The notes: generated from the sequence alone by a model not told the origin. DNA of 64,000 nt from Amycolatopsis sp. MtRt-6 (GCF_017308975.1 NZ_JADWPD010000004.1:1-64000), one strand, 5' to 3'. Shown: positions 22,878 to 31,992, counted from the stretch's first letter. Program-made: numbers and translations.

Positions 22878-23435
22878 ATGGGGGATATTCGGCGGTGGGC
22901 CGAAGTCGGCGAACTCGGTACGGTCTACGCACGAAGCGCGGCGGCCGTCGCGGTGGCGAACGACAACGACGTGGCGGCCGTCGCCGGTCTTGTTGAATCC
23001 GGCGAAAGGAAACGGGTGTCCGGCCTGATCGACACCGATCTCGAATTCTGGTTCCAGCGCGGGCTGCGCGCGTATCTGGGCGAGGTGGCGCGTGCGCTCG
23101 GCTTCGGCCTGGAATCCTGCACCGTGGACGTCGACGTCCCGGTGTCGGCGTACGTGGCGGTGGACTGGCGGCTGCGCCGGTTCCCCGAGCGCGACGTGGC
23201 GCTGCTCTGGGACGAGGTGCACGGCTGGGCGGTCGCGGTCGAGGCGGCGTGCGGGGAGGACATGATCGTGCTGTCCTACCTCGGCGGCGCGGACGTCCTG
23301 CCGCCGCCGCGCGAGGTCGTGCGCTTCCTGACGGCGCTGCGGGCCGGCGCCCGGGTGCCGGGCGGGCCGGGTTCGCCGGTGCTGCGCCGCGCGGGCCGCC
23401 ACCAGGAGCTCCTGCCGCTGCTGCCGGCCCGCTGA
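22878..23435 (+). CDS. DUF6292-like protein
   Basis: The conserved part covers about the last 130 residues: FWFQRGLRAYLGEVARALG, then FPERDVALLWDEVHGWAVAVE and DMIVLSYLGGADVLPPPREV. This matches the DUF6292 pattern I know from Pseudonocardiaceae, where proteins of this kind are numerous and uncharacterised. The frame is open from a GTG at 22767, but bases before about 22840 have low third-position GC and look non-coding, so the start is uncertain; I give the ATG at 22878. There is no signal peptide. Confidence 0.6.
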   Translation: MGDIRRWAEVGELGTVYARSAAAVAVANDNDVAAVAGLVESGERKRVSGLIDTDLEFWFQRGLRAYLGEVARALGFGLESCTVDVDVPVSAYVAVDWRLRRFPERDVALLWDEVHGWAVAVEAACGEDMIVLSYLGGADVLPPPREVVRFLTALRAGARVPGGPGSPVLRRAGRHQELLPLLPAR

Positions 23436-23553
23436 CTCTCGCGAGTGGACCGTGACCGGCGTCATGTGCGCAGCTGTCACATCGGTCCGGGCCGCGGAGT
23501 CGAGCGGGGTGACGGACCCCGGAACCGGGGGCCGCGGATCCCGAGGAGTCCCG

Positions 23554-23895
23554 ATGTCCACCGCTCACCTGATCGTCACCATCGCCGCCGCGGCCTGGGT
23601 CGGCTTCTCGGCCATTTCGATGTTCGCCCGCGCGAAGTGGGTCGTCGAGCCGATCACCGGGTACGGCGTGCCGCGGGCGTGGTGGAACTGGCTCGGCACG
23701 GCCAAGGCGGCCGGCGCGGCGGGGCTGCTCGCCGGGCTCTTCTGGCCGCCGCTCGGTGTGGCGGCGGCGATCGGCCTGGTCCTGTACTTCGGCGGCGCGC
23801 TCGTCACCGTGGCCCGCGCGCGGTCGTACGCGCACCTGGCCTTTCCGGTGCTCTACCTCGCGCCGGTGGTCGGTTCGCTGGTCCTGCTGCCCTGA
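23554..23895 (+). CDS. DoxX-like four-helix membrane protein
   Basis: This 113-residue integral membrane protein has four hydrophobic helices and the DoxX-type patterns VVEPITGYGVPRAWWNWLG and LAGLFWPPLGVAAAIGL. Its function is not known; relatives are linked to thiol or redox homeostasis. GAGGAG precedes the ATG at 23554. It overlaps the convergent hydrolase gene by 43 bases. Confidence 0.8.
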   Translation: MSTAHLIVTIAAAAWVGFSAISMFARAKWVVEPITGYGVPRAWWNWLGTAKAAGAAGLLAGLFWPPLGVAAAIGLVLYFGGALVTVARARSYAHLAFPVLYLAPVVGSLVLLP

Positions 23896-24719
23896 TCGGC
23901 GAGCCAGGTGAGGACGTCGGCGGCGTGGCGCAGCACGGACAGGTGCCCGTCGCCGGGCGAAGGCCGGTATTCGGCGTCCGGGCACCGCTCGGCGAGCCAC
24001 GCGCTGTGCGCGGCGGGGATCATCCGGTCCTGTTCGCCGTGCACGAGGAGGACGGGCGCGGTGATTCGCGCGGGGTCGCCGCCCCACGGCGCGACATAGG
24101 CGAGGTCGTCGTCGATCAGCCCGCCGCGCCCGTCCGCGAGCGCCGCGCGGGCGACCTCGTCCAGCCACGACCACGACCCGCGGAGCGCGGCCATGTCGGC
24201 GGCGGTGAAGACCTCGGGATCGAACTCGGCGGTGTCCTCGTGCTTCTCCTTGGCGGCCCGCCCGGCGGCGGCCGCCCGCAGCGACGCGGCACTGGCGTCG
24301 GCCATGCCGCCGAACCAGTCGAGCCCTTCGGCGTCGAACGGCGCCACCGCGGCCAGGCTCGCGACGGCGCGCACCCGGTCTGGCAGCAGGGCGGCGCAGG
24401 CGAGAGCGTGCGAGCCGCCACCGGAGTGCCCCAGCAGCGCGAAGCTCCCGATCCCGAGCGCGTCGGCGACCGAGGCGACGCACCCGGCGACGTCCCCGAC
24501 GGTCCGCCCCGGCACGGCGGTGGAGGTGCGGTAACCGGGCCGGTCGAAGGAAACGAACCGCACCCCGAGTTCCGCGGCGAGCGGCAGCAGGGGGCCGGGC
24601 GGCGCCCCGGTGTTGGGGGTCCCGTGGTGCCAGAAGACGGCGAGCCGGCCGGGGCCGCCGGTGTCGTAGACGTGCAGGGCGCGCCCACCGGGCAGTGCGA
24701 GCTCGGTCTCGGTGACCAT
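23853..24719 (-). CDS. Alpha/beta hydrolase
   Basis: This 288-residue hydrolase has an oxyanion-hole motif HHGTPNTG, the nucleophile elbow GHSGGGSHAL, an acid-bearing strand VLLVHGEQDRMIP and a C-terminal GDGHLSV histidine. These give a complete Ser-Asp-His triad. The substrate cannot be told. There is no signal peptide. The ATG at 24719 is not preceded by a strong ribosome-binding site. A second hydrolase gene follows upstream on the same strand, 43 bases away. Confidence 0.85.
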   Translation of the reverse strand: MVTETELALPGGRALHVYDTGGPGRLAVFWHHGTPNTGAPPGPLLPLAAELGVRFVSFDRPGYRTSTAVPGRTVGDVAGCVASVADALGIGSFALLGHSGGGSHALACAALLPDRVRAVASLAAVAPFDAEGLDWFGGMADASAASLRAAAAGRAAKEKHEDTAEFDPEVFTAADMAALRGSWSWLDEVARAALADGRGGLIDDDLAYVAPWGGDPARITAPVLLVHGEQDRMIPAAHSAWLAERCPDAEYRPSPGDGHLSVLRHAADVLTWLADQGSRTSEPTTGAR

Positions 24720-24762
24720 CAGCCGACCCTAGCGAAGGCGGCGGCGGACCGGTGAGCCGCGA

Positions 24763-25785
24763 TCAACGGGCCAGCCGTTCCGCCAGCCAGGCCAGTGAAA
24801 GCGGGTACCGGTAGTCGATCCCGCCGTGGCCGGCGTCGAACAGCTCGAAGTACACCCGCTCGTCCGGCAGGCCCGCCGCCGCCACCTCCGCGCGGAACGC
24901 CTCCGCGCCGACGTCCAGGAAGTACTCGTCGCTCGTGCCCGCGTCGATCCATACCGCGCGCAGCGAGCGGACCGCCTCCGCGTGGCGCGCCACCATCCGG
25001 ACCGGGTCCCAGGCCAGCCAGCGCTGCCACTGCTCCGGCCGCAGCGCTCCGGTCAGCGGGTCGAACGGCAGCTCCGGCGTCCCGTCCTCGGCCGCCGAGA
25101 AGCACGCCGAAACACCGAGCACCGTCAGCAGGGCGTCGTCTTCGGGCCTGGTGAACGCCGGGCGGCTCCGGAAGTCCGCCCACCACGCCTGGATGTCCTG
25201 GTCGTACCCGCGCAGCGCGCGGACCGCCTTGCCGAATTCCTGGACGTAGGACAGCTCGTACAGCGCGTCGCCCGCGTGCGTCGCCAGCGCGCCGAACACG
25301 TCCGGCCGCAGCATCGGCGTGATCATCGCGCCGTACCCACCCGACGACTTGCCCGCGATCGCCCGGGATTCGCGGTCCGGGATGGTCCGGTAGTGCTCGT
25401 CGACCCACGGCACGATCTCGTCGCACAGGTACGAGTGGTACCGGCCGGTGCCCGGCGAATCGACGAACTGCGAGCCGCCGTACGCGGTCCACGCGTCGAC
25501 GTACACCACTACGCACCCCGGCGCGCTGCCGGCGAAGACGGCGTCGGCCGTCTCCACGAACGGCTGCCGGAACGGCGTCCGGTTGGCCCACATCGTCAGG
25601 TGCCCGGTGTAGCCCTGGATGACGTACACCGCCGGGTACCGCTCGCCGCCGTCGTCGTAGCCGGGCGGGACGTACACCCACAGCGGCCGCTCGAACGGGT
25701 CGCCGAGCGGATTGCCGCGCAGCAGCGCGGAAGTCACGGTGTGCCGGTCGAGCCTTCCGGCGAGTTCGCCGTCCCAGGGCAGCAT
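24763..25785 (-). CDS. Esterase of the esterase-D/antigen-85-like fold
   Basis: This 340-residue alpha/beta hydrolase has the pattern of the putative-esterase family: LWVYVPPGYDDGG, YPAVYVIQGYTGHLTMW, the nucleophile motif AIAGKSSGGYGAM, an aspartate in DAGTSDEYF and the histidine in FDAGHGGIDYRYP. It is probably cytoplasmic, since no signal peptide is present, and cleaves an ester or thioester. I chose the ATG at 25785 because the open frame upstream is the antisense of the divergent gene. The gene is divergent from a secreted-protein gene 115 bases away. Confidence 0.85.
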   Translation of the reverse strand: MLPWDGELAGRLDRHTVTSALLRGNPLGDPFERPLWVYVPPGYDDGGERYPAVYVIQGYTGHLTMWANRTPFRQPFVETADAVFAGSAPGCVVVYVDAWTAYGGSQFVDSPGTGRYHSYLCDEIVPWVDEHYRTIPDRESRAIAGKSSGGYGAMITPMLRPDVFGALATHAGDALYELSYVQEFGKAVRALRGYDQDIQAWWADFRSRPAFTRPEDDALLTVLGVSACFSAAEDGTPELPFDPLTGALRPEQWQRWLAWDPVRMVARHAEAVRSLRAVWIDAGTSDEYFLDVGAEAFRAEVAAAGLPDERVYFELFDAGHGGIDYRYPLSLAWLAERLAR

Positions 25786-25900
25786 GCGGCCAGTCAACCA
25801 CGCCCACCCGGTTGCGGGGGCTGAGCAATACCTCTTGGCGACGCGTAACGTGAGCCGTTTCGCCCGAAGTTCGTGTTTCGCACGCGGTGGTGGGAAGAGA

Positions 25901-26563
25901 ATGAGACATCCGGGGCCGTTGTTCACCTTGCTCGCCGGAGTGGTGCTCGCGGGCGGGATCGGCATCGTCAACGTGGCGACGGGGACCGGCGCGGAGCCGG
26001 TCGCCGGGACCGCGAGCGCGGTGGGCGTCACGACCACCGCGCCACCCGCGACGACGTCGGAACCGCCGAGGCCCGAGGTGCCCGCGCGAGCGGACTTCGC
26101 CGGACGGGTGACCGGCGGTGGTGCGTCGATCGCGGTGTCGGCGCGTGACGGCCACGCCATCGCGTACGTCTGCGACGGCAAGAAGGTCGAAGCCTGGCTC
26201 CAGGGCGTCACCGTCGGTGGGGCACTGGACCTCAGGGGCGCGCCGAACGCGAGCCTGACAGGCAGTTTCGACGCCACCTCCGCCACCGGGACGGTGATGG
26301 CGGCGGGCAGGACGTACCGGTTCACCGTGCCGGCGGCGAAGAAACCCGCAGGCCTCTACCGCGCGACACCGACGGTGCGGGGCAAGGCGGCGAAGATCGG
26401 CTGGATCGTGCAGACCGACGGCACCCAGGTCGGCATCCTCACGACGGACGGGGATTCGACGGCCGCTCCCGCGCTCGACCAGGCCGCCGGCACCGCGGTC
26501 GTCGACGGCACCCCGGTGCCGGCCGAGGCGATCAGCGGCCTGGCCGGGACCGGTGACTTCTGA
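25901..26563 (+). CDS. Secreted or membrane-anchored protein of unknown function
   Basis: This 220-residue protein has an N-terminal signal or anchor helix (FTLLAGVVLAGGIGIVNVA), a Thr/Pro-rich linker (TTTAPPATTSEPP) and a beta-rich domain from about residue 65 (DFAGRVTGGGASIAVSARDG, YRFTVPAAKKPAGLYRA). No catalytic motif is visible. It is coupled to the following membrane protein by a TGATG overlap, so the two probably function together at the membrane. Confidence 0.65.
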   Translation: MRHPGPLFTLLAGVVLAGGIGIVNVATGTGAEPVAGTASAVGVTTTAPPATTSEPPRPEVPARADFAGRVTGGGASIAVSARDGHAIAYVCDGKKVEAWLQGVTVGGALDLRGAPNASLTGSFDATSATGTVMAAGRTYRFTVPAAKKPAGLYRATPTVRGKAAKIGWIVQTDGTQVGILTTDGDSTAAPALDQAAGTAVVDGTPVPAEAISGLAGTGDF

Positions 26564-27114
26564 TGGCCGCCCCGGCCGCGGGCCACCGCGCCGCCGTCGT
26601 GCTCGTCGTGCCGCTGGTGGCCGGCGCCGCGGTTTCGGTGGCGCTCGGCGTCTACGGCAGCCTGCACCCGCCGACCGGGGTCGCGGTGAACGTCGCGGGC
26701 TTCTCCGGCCCGCAGCCGGTGAAGGCCTGGCTCGCCACGGTCGTCGTCGTGCTCGCCCTCGTTCAGCTGGTCTCGGCGCTGGCGATGTACGGCAGGCTCG
26801 GCGGCGGCGCGCCCGCGTGGGTCGCGCCGGTGCACCGGTGGTCGGGCCGGCTGGCCTTCCTCGTGTCGATCCCGGTGGCGATGCACTGCCTCTACGCGCT
26901 CGGGTTCCAGTCGTTCGACACGCGGGTCCTCCTGCATTCGCTGCTCGGGTGCTTCTGCTACGGCGTGTTCGTCGCGAAGATGCTGTTGCTGCGCAAGGAC
27001 GGCGCGCCCGGGTGGGCGCTCCCGGTGGTCGGCGGCCTGGTCTTCACCACGCTGGTCGGGCTCTGGCTGAGCGCGTCGCTGTGGTTCTTCACCCGGTTCG
27101 GCTTGGTCTTCTAG
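26563..27114 (+). CDS. Multi-pass membrane protein, DUF6529/cytochrome b561-like
   Basis: This 183-residue protein has five or so hydrophobic helices and histidines placed as in b-type cytochrome membrane proteins (VHRWSGRLAF, AMHCLYALGF, LLHSLLGCFCYG). I recall this family as DUF6529, often beside a Rieske iron-sulphur protein; here a broken Rieske-like gene follows 17 bases downstream. Haem binding is inferred from histidine spacing only. Translation is coupled to the upstream secreted protein. Confidence 0.7.
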   Translation: MAAPAAGHRAAVVLVVPLVAGAAVSVALGVYGSLHPPTGVAVNVAGFSGPQPVKAWLATVVVVLALVQLVSALAMYGRLGGGAPAWVAPVHRWSGRLAFLVSIPVAMHCLYALGFQSFDTRVLLHSLLGCFCYGVFVAKMLLLRKDGAPGWALPVVGGLVFTTLVGLWLSASLWFFTRFGLVF

Positions 27115-27130
27115 CGGGCGGAGGACGAAA

Positions 27131-27269
27131 GTGCGCAACGACGACGTCGACCCGGTGCTGGCGCGCCGGACGGCACTCGCGGTCCTCGGCGCCGGGCTGG
27201 CGGCCGGCATCGCAGCCCTTGGCGAAGAAGCCGATCACGGTCACCGGCGGCAAGATCACCCTGGGGTAG
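27131..27269 (+). pseudogene. Remnant of a Rieske-like secreted iron-sulphur protein gene
   Basis: A GTG at 27131 opens a frame with a twin-arginine-like signal (LARRTALAVLGAGLAAGIAA). After about residue 29 the plausible continuation (PLAKKPITVTGGKITLG) lies in another frame and stops at 27269. Rieske proteins of this kind need a further 90 residues with CxH and CxxH motifs, which are absent. I therefore read it as truncated and frameshifted. The assignment to Rieske rests on signal type and the preceding gene. Confidence 0.42.
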
Positions 27270-27315
27270 GTAATCCGGTCGCTGCCCGCCGGGCTCCTCT
27301 GGCACGATCGGGCGG

Positions 27316-28233
27316 GTGCGCCCGGTCGAGATCGCCTGCGACGAATCGGGCTCGGAGGGCGAGAACCTCCTCGGCGGCGAGACGGACGTCTTCGCCCACG
27401 CCGGCGTCCGGATGTCGTCGTCGGCGGCGGACGCGTGCGTGCGGGAGATCCGCGCCCGCGTCGGCTCGCCCGCGGAGGAGTACAAGGCCAACCACCTGCT
27501 CCGCGCCAAGCACCGAGCGGTCCTCGAGTGGCTGCTCGCCCCGGACGGCCCCCTCGCCGGCCGCGGCCACGTGCACCTGACCGGCAAGACGTACTTCGCC
27601 GTGCGCGCGGCGGTCACGCTGCTGGTCGGGCCGGGCACGGAACCGATGGCCCGCACCCTGCACCGCACGGGCCCGGCGACGTTCGGCGCGGCCCGCTGGG
27701 AGTTCTTCCTGAAAGCGTTCGTGAGCGCGCTGCGGCTGAAGCCCCGCCGCGGCGTGACGACGTCACCGGAGGACTTCTTCACCCTGGTCGACGAACTCGC
27801 GCGGGTCCCGGGCGAAGCCGGCGAGATCGTGGGCCGATTCCGCGGCGGCGCCGAGCGCGTGACCGCGTACCGTGCCCGCCTGGCGAGCGACCCGGGCGTC
27901 GTGCCGGTACTGGACCCGCTGGTATCGGCGGTGATCCACACGGTCCGGCACTGGAGCACCGACGGCACCCCGGTCGAGCTGGTCCACGACGAGCAGCTGG
28001 CGCTCACCGCCGAGCGCGTCCTCCAGCTCAAGGCCACCCTCGGCCCCCGCCTGGCAGGCGTACGTTTCGTCGATTCCCGCGACGACACCCGAGTCCAGAT
28101 CGCCGACTTCCTGGCGGGCGTGGCCCGCCGCATCGCCTCCGACGAGCTCAACGGCCGCGGCGACCCCGTGTTGACGACGCTGCTGAGGTCCTTCGTCGAT
28201 GCCGGTTCGGTCTGGGACGGGCCCGGCTGGTGA
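27316..28233 (+). CDS. DUF3800-like protein
   Basis: This 305-residue protein begins IACDESGSEGENLLGGE and ends with SRDDTRVQIADFLAGVARR, the two conserved acidic elements of DUF3800, an RNase H-like fold. The middle is helical with no motif I recognise. Members occur in mobile or defence contexts and as single genes, and their activity is not established. The start is GTG at 27316. An inverted repeat that can act as a terminator begins 19 bases after the stop. Confidence 0.72.
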   Translation: MRPVEIACDESGSEGENLLGGETDVFAHAGVRMSSSAADACVREIRARVGSPAEEYKANHLLRAKHRAVLEWLLAPDGPLAGRGHVHLTGKTYFAVRAAVTLLVGPGTEPMARTLHRTGPATFGAARWEFFLKAFVSALRLKPRRGVTTSPEDFFTLVDELARVPGEAGEIVGRFRGGAERVTAYRARLASDPGVVPVLDPLVSAVIHTVRHWSTDGTPVELVHDEQLALTAERVLQLKATLGPRLAGVRFVDSRDDTRVQIADFLAGVARRIASDELNGRGDPVLTTLLRSFVDAGSVWDGPGW

Positions 28234-28251
28234 TCACCTGGGGAGCCGGCA

Positions 28252-28284
28252 GTGGGACAGGACGGGTTCGCCGGGCTGTCCCAC
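28252..28284. terminator. Bidirectional terminator-like hairpin
   Basis: GTGGGACAG (28252-28260) and CTGTCCCAC (28276-28284) pair perfectly around a 15-base loop. It lies between the stop of the DUF3800-like gene and the stop of the small peptide gene on the other strand. Confidence 0.6.
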
Positions 28285-28306
28285 CGCCGCGGTTCGACCG
28301 GTCAGG

Positions 28307-28435
28307 TCACGCGATGGCGTGCGCTACCGTCTGCGAAGCGATCTTGTCGGGATTCCAGTACTGCGGGCCAACCGCGATCGCGGAGGTGATTACCAGCGCA
28401 GCCAGTGCGATACCGGCGATTTTCTTCTTTAGCAT
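28307..28435 (-). CDS. Small secreted peptide downstream of AfsR-like regulator
   Basis: This 42-residue ORF starts ATG at 28435 with AGAGG seven bases upstream. It has a textbook signal peptide: MLKKKIAG, a hydrophobic core IALAALVITSAIAV, then a short polar tail beginning GPQYWNPDK and ending TVAHAIA. Cleavage would release a peptide of roughly 20 residues. It is bounded by a terminator-like hairpin at its 3' end. The codon use is less GC-rich than its neighbours. It lies on the same strand as the TPR-bearing regulator upstream, so it could be that regulator's signal peptide; that is inference. Confidence 0.6.
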   Translation of the reverse strand: MLKKKIAGIALAALVITSAIAVGPQYWNPDKIASQTVAHAIA

Positions 28436-28662
28436 GTCTTGCCTCTATTAGTTCGGTCGTGCATCAACCGCGGAGCAAACTCACTCGGTCGTGTGCTTGT
28501 CGCCCGTTGTTGACAGTGCGGCCACTGTAGTGGACGGTCCTTGGTGGCCGTGGCGTGGGGTCTCTACCGTGAGTGGGACCAACGGCACGCACGGGTTAAC
28601 CCTACTCAGAAGTAAACGACGACTTGTCGTCATTTCGTGTTACAAGGCGAGTGACATTTACT

Positions 28663-31600
28663 TTACTCGCGAGTATTGCCACTCCTGGCCGCGAGGGCGG
28701 CGAGGTCTTCGCGGAGGTGCTGCCCACGTTCCTCGTTCCCCAGGTCGTCGTAAATCACCGCCGAGGCGAGCCAGCCCTCCTCGGCGGCGGATAGACGTCC
28801 GGTGTCATGCAATGCGTGGCCGAGGAGGTGGAGTGCTTCGGCTTCCACTGTGGCATTCTGGTTGCGCATGGCCAGCCGCACGGCTTGGCGGGCGTAGCCG
28901 ATCGCCGTGGCGTACCGCGACTGCTGGTAGTTGATCTCGGCCATGACGGAACAGGCGCGGGGACCCGCCTCCACGTCGATGATCTCCTCGATGATGGCCA
29001 GCGAGCGAAGGCTGTAGTCCTGTGCTTCGCTGTGCCTTCCCAGGCTGCACAACGTGGCGGCCACCTCGGTCAGGATTTCGGCTTCGCCGTGCCGGTTGCC
29101 GATGCTTTTCTTCAGGACCAGGGCCCGGCGGTACAGGGTGAGTGCCTCGTCGTGCTGCCGGCGCTCACGCAGGGTTTCCGCGAGCCGGTGCAGAAGCGCC
29201 GATTCGATACCTGCGTTGCGGCCTTCGCGGAGTTGGAGCAGTGCGCGGCGATACAGGCGTTCGGCGCCGTCCGAGTTGCCGATCTGGGCTTCGTAGCTTC
29301 CCAGGTGCAGCAGCGAGGTGGCGATCCAGATCGGGCTGTGGGTCTGTTGTGCGATGGCGGCGGCGAGGTGTAGTTCCCGCAAGGCTTCGTCGCGGTCGCC
29401 CAGAGCGAGGCTGATCAAGCCGAGGTCACTTCGGGAAGCGCCTTCTGCTTCGAGGTTGCCCACGGCTTGGGTCGAAGCCACCGACACGGCGTAAGCGTCG
29501 CGCAATTCGCTGTAGAAGCCGTACCTCCGGTAGATGCCGTAGAGGAAGTGGGGAAGCCGCCAAGAAAATTCGTGGTGATTCCGGTGGGCGGCCCAGGGGA
29601 TGAGCCGATCGAAGTTGTTCTTTTCCGTCAGCAGCCAGCTCGCCGCGTCGTTTTCGGACGTGAATTCGACCGAAGGAATGCCGGGCACGGCCGGAAGCAT
29701 CGGGACCGACGGCCGAAACGGGAACAGCAAACGGTCGACGTGGTGGCCGGCGTGCAAATAGAACGACAACAGCCGGCGCTCGGCATCTGCCCGGACGTCG
29801 GCGTGGTCCTCCGCTTCGGCGAGTTCGCGGGCGAAAGCGCGGAGCAGGTCGTGGATCCGATAGCGGCCGGGAGTACCCGTGTGGGTGAGGAAGTGGGTGC
29901 TGACGAGCACGTCGAGAGCGTGCCGGACTTCTTTCGCCGGCAAGCCGGCCAAGGCGGTGGCGGCGGGCAACGTCAGTTCCGGTGCGGGGGAGAGGCCGAT
30001 GGATCGGAGCAGGTCGCGGGCATCTCCGGGAAGAGCGTTGTAGGTGACCAGAAGCGCGGCCCTCAGGTTCGCCGGCGGATCGTCCCCGTCGTCCCCGATG
30101 TCCAGCAGCCTGCTCTGGTCGCGGAGTTCGTCGGCGAACTCCGTCAGCGCGGCGCCGTGGCGGCTTTCGATGTGGTGGGCGACCAGTTGCAACGCCAAGG
30201 GGACGCCGCCGCACAACGCGGTGATCCGGGCGAGCGGTTCCTGTTCGGCGGCACCTCGCGGACCGACGCGGTTGGTCAGGACTTCGACGGCGTGCGGATC
30301 GTTGAGCGGGGTGACAGTGCAGCGCCGGGCCCCGTGCCGGCTCGTCAGCGCCGTGAGGCCTTGGCGGCTCGTGACGAGCAGGAGGCTCGGGGAGAGGGTG
30401 AACAGCAACGGCAGCACGTGTGCCGAGTTCGCCGCGTTGTCGAGCACCACCAGTGTGCGGTTCTGTGCGAGGGTCTCGCGTAGTTTCGCTTCCCGCCGGG
30501 TGCGGGTGGCCAGGCGGGCGATGGGCACGTCGAAGGCGTCGAGGAGCTCGTCGACCACGTCATCGGCTTTGACGGGCCGCCCGCCGTCGAATCCGTGCAG
30601 GTCGAGGTACAACGCCGTGTCGACCAGCTTGCCGTACTGCCGGTGCGCCCAATGCACCGCGAGCGCGGTCTTCCCGATGCCTGCCAAGCCGTCCAGGACG
30701 ATCACTCCGGCCCGGAACCGCCCGTCGGCGGTGCGGGCCAGGTCGTCGAGCGTCGTCTGCAGGTCGTGATGCCCGACGAAGCCGGTGGCGGCCGGTGGAA
30801 GCAGCAGCCGGCCTCGGGGTGCCAACGGCGGCAGCAGGGTGGACGGCGCGTCCGACGGCGGCCGTGGACGGGGTAGTGAGGCCAGCCGTTCGGCGGCGAC
30901 CCGTGCCCCGCGTTGCGCCGAAGTCTTGCTCGTGAGCAACAGGTTGTAGTACTTGAGGAGGTCGGCGGCCGCGGCCTGGTCGTCGTCGGCGAGGAGCAGC
31001 CTGCGGACGGAAATGTGGTAGGCGCCCATGTCGTCCGTCCGGTCCAGCTCGCGCAGTACGTGCAGACGCCGCCGGGCCAGCCCGATGTCGGTCCGGTGTT
31101 CGCGCTGGAGCTCGTCCAGTTTCTGCAGCGCGGCTTCGAAGCGTCCGAGGGCGATCAGCTCGCCCAGCAACAGCTGGTTCGCCGGCAGCCAGACATTGTG
31201 CGCCGCCGAATACCGCCAGGCCCGCGCGGGCTGCGAGGTCAGGTCCGCGAGTGGCTGCCCTTGCCAGAGCGCCAGGGCCGTCGTGGCCACCTCGCAGGCC
31301 TCTTCGTGCTCGTTTTCGCCGCTGTACCGTCGAGCGGTTTGGATGAGCTTCCGGAAGGCGAAATAATCGATTGCCGACCGATCGACGTCGAGGTGCAGTG
31401 CGCCGTCGATCGTGCGGAGGGTCGCGGGAACACCGGCATCGCGCATTGCCTTGCCGATGCGTCCGGAGTACGTGCGGAACGTGGAAACCGGATCGTTCGG
31501 TTCCGGCTCGTCGACCGACCAGACCCATTCCGCCAGCGTGGCCATCCGCATGCGCGCCTGCGGATCCGTGAGCAACGCGGCCAGCACCCTGCGCAGCTTC

Positions 31601-31677
31601 AGTGATCCCCAGCCGGTCGTCAAACGACCGTGCATTCGCATGGTAGTCTGCCCGAGAATGCCGAATGCGATCTCCAT
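28663..31677 (-). CDS. AfsR/SARP-type regulator with NB-ARC and TPR domains
   Basis: This 1004-residue regulator has an OmpR-like winged helix (about residues 1-100), a BTAD domain (about 105-245), a STAND NTPase domain (P-loop GLAGIGKT at 330-337; Walker B TLVVLDN at 408-414) and C-terminal TPR repeats (about 680-1000, for example EAEILTEVAATLCSLGRHSEA). Proteins of this type activate secondary-metabolite genes. The initiator is ATG at 31677. It is divergent from a short peptide gene and an E1-like enzyme, which are its likely targets. A small secreted-peptide gene follows on the same strand. Local base composition is less GC-rich than the average for the window. Confidence 0.9.
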   Translation of the reverse strand: MEIAFGILGQTTMRMHGRLTTGWGSLKLRRVLAALLTDPQARMRMATLAEWVWSVDEPEPNDPVSTFRTYSGRIGKAMRDAGVPATLRTIDGALHLDVDRSAIDYFAFRKLIQTARRYSGENEHEEACEVATTALALWQGQPLADLTSQPARAWRYSAAHNVWLPANQLLLGELIALGRFEAALQKLDELQREHRTDIGLARRRLHVLRELDRTDDMGAYHISVRRLLLADDDQAAAADLLKYYNLLLTSKTSAQRGARVAAERLASLPRPRPPSDAPSTLLPPLAPRGRLLLPPAATGFVGHHDLQTTLDDLARTADGRFRAGVIVLDGLAGIGKTALAVHWAHRQYGKLVDTALYLDLHGFDGGRPVKADDVVDELLDAFDVPIARLATRTRREAKLRETLAQNRTLVVLDNAANSAHVLPLLFTLSPSLLLVTSRQGLTALTSRHGARRCTVTPLNDPHAVEVLTNRVGPRGAAEQEPLARITALCGGVPLALQLVAHHIESRHGAALTEFADELRDQSRLLDIGDDGDDPPANLRAALLVTYNALPGDARDLLRSIGLSPAPELTLPAATALAGLPAKEVRHALDVLVSTHFLTHTGTPGRYRIHDLLRAFARELAEAEDHADVRADAERRLLSFYLHAGHHVDRLLFPFRPSVPMLPAVPGIPSVEFTSENDAASWLLTEKNNFDRLIPWAAHRNHHEFSWRLPHFLYGIYRRYGFYSELRDAYAVSVASTQAVGNLEAEGASRSDLGLISLALGDRDEALRELHLAAAIAQQTHSPIWIATSLLHLGSYEAQIGNSDGAERLYRRALLQLREGRNAGIESALLHRLAETLRERRQHDEALTLYRRALVLKKSIGNRHGEAEILTEVAATLCSLGRHSEAQDYSLRSLAIIEEIIDVEAGPRACSVMAEINYQQSRYATAIGYARQAVRLAMRNQNATVEAEALHLLGHALHDTGRLSAAEEGWLASAVIYDDLGNEERGQHLREDLAALAARSGNTRE

Positions 31678-31992
31678 CCCGCCAGCTTTCCCCCCTCCTG
31701 GGATCGCTGATCTTCCTCGCCGATTTCGAGTCTCGCATTCGCTCGCGCACCCGCGCCACCGCTCTGACCTGTGATGACATTAATTTGTCACGTTCGACAT
31801 GGCCATGTTCGCGCGCGGCGCTGCCGTCGACATGTCGTTGACAGCGGCGGGTTCCATGCTTCCGGTGTCCGGCAGAGCACCGACCGAGCGGAGCGTGAAT
31901 GTTGGTGAAGACCCGTCAGGCGAAGCCCTTGCGTTCCTGCATTCCGGCGAAGCTCGCGGTTCTCCGTGCGCAAATCGGAAAGGAGCTGCAAC
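31678..31992. promoter_or_regulatory. Divergent intergenic region of the peptide locus
   Basis: This 315-base, relatively AT-rich region separates the AfsR-like gene from the short peptide gene. It holds the inverted repeat TGACA (31775-31779) / TGTCA (31786-31790), a plausible operator. A 66-codon frame (31799-31999) is open on the plus strand but has no ribosome-binding site and no recognisable domain, so I do not call it a gene. Confidence 0.5.

Noticed and set aside
24763..26325. A 520-residue version of the esterase
   Set aside because: The extra N-terminal part is antisense to the secreted-protein gene and its promoter; the esterase fold starts after the ATG at 25785.
28664..28675. TACTCGCGAGTA palindrome as an operator
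   Set aside because: It overlaps the stop codon of the AfsR-like gene, far from any start; chance or a weak terminator is as likely.
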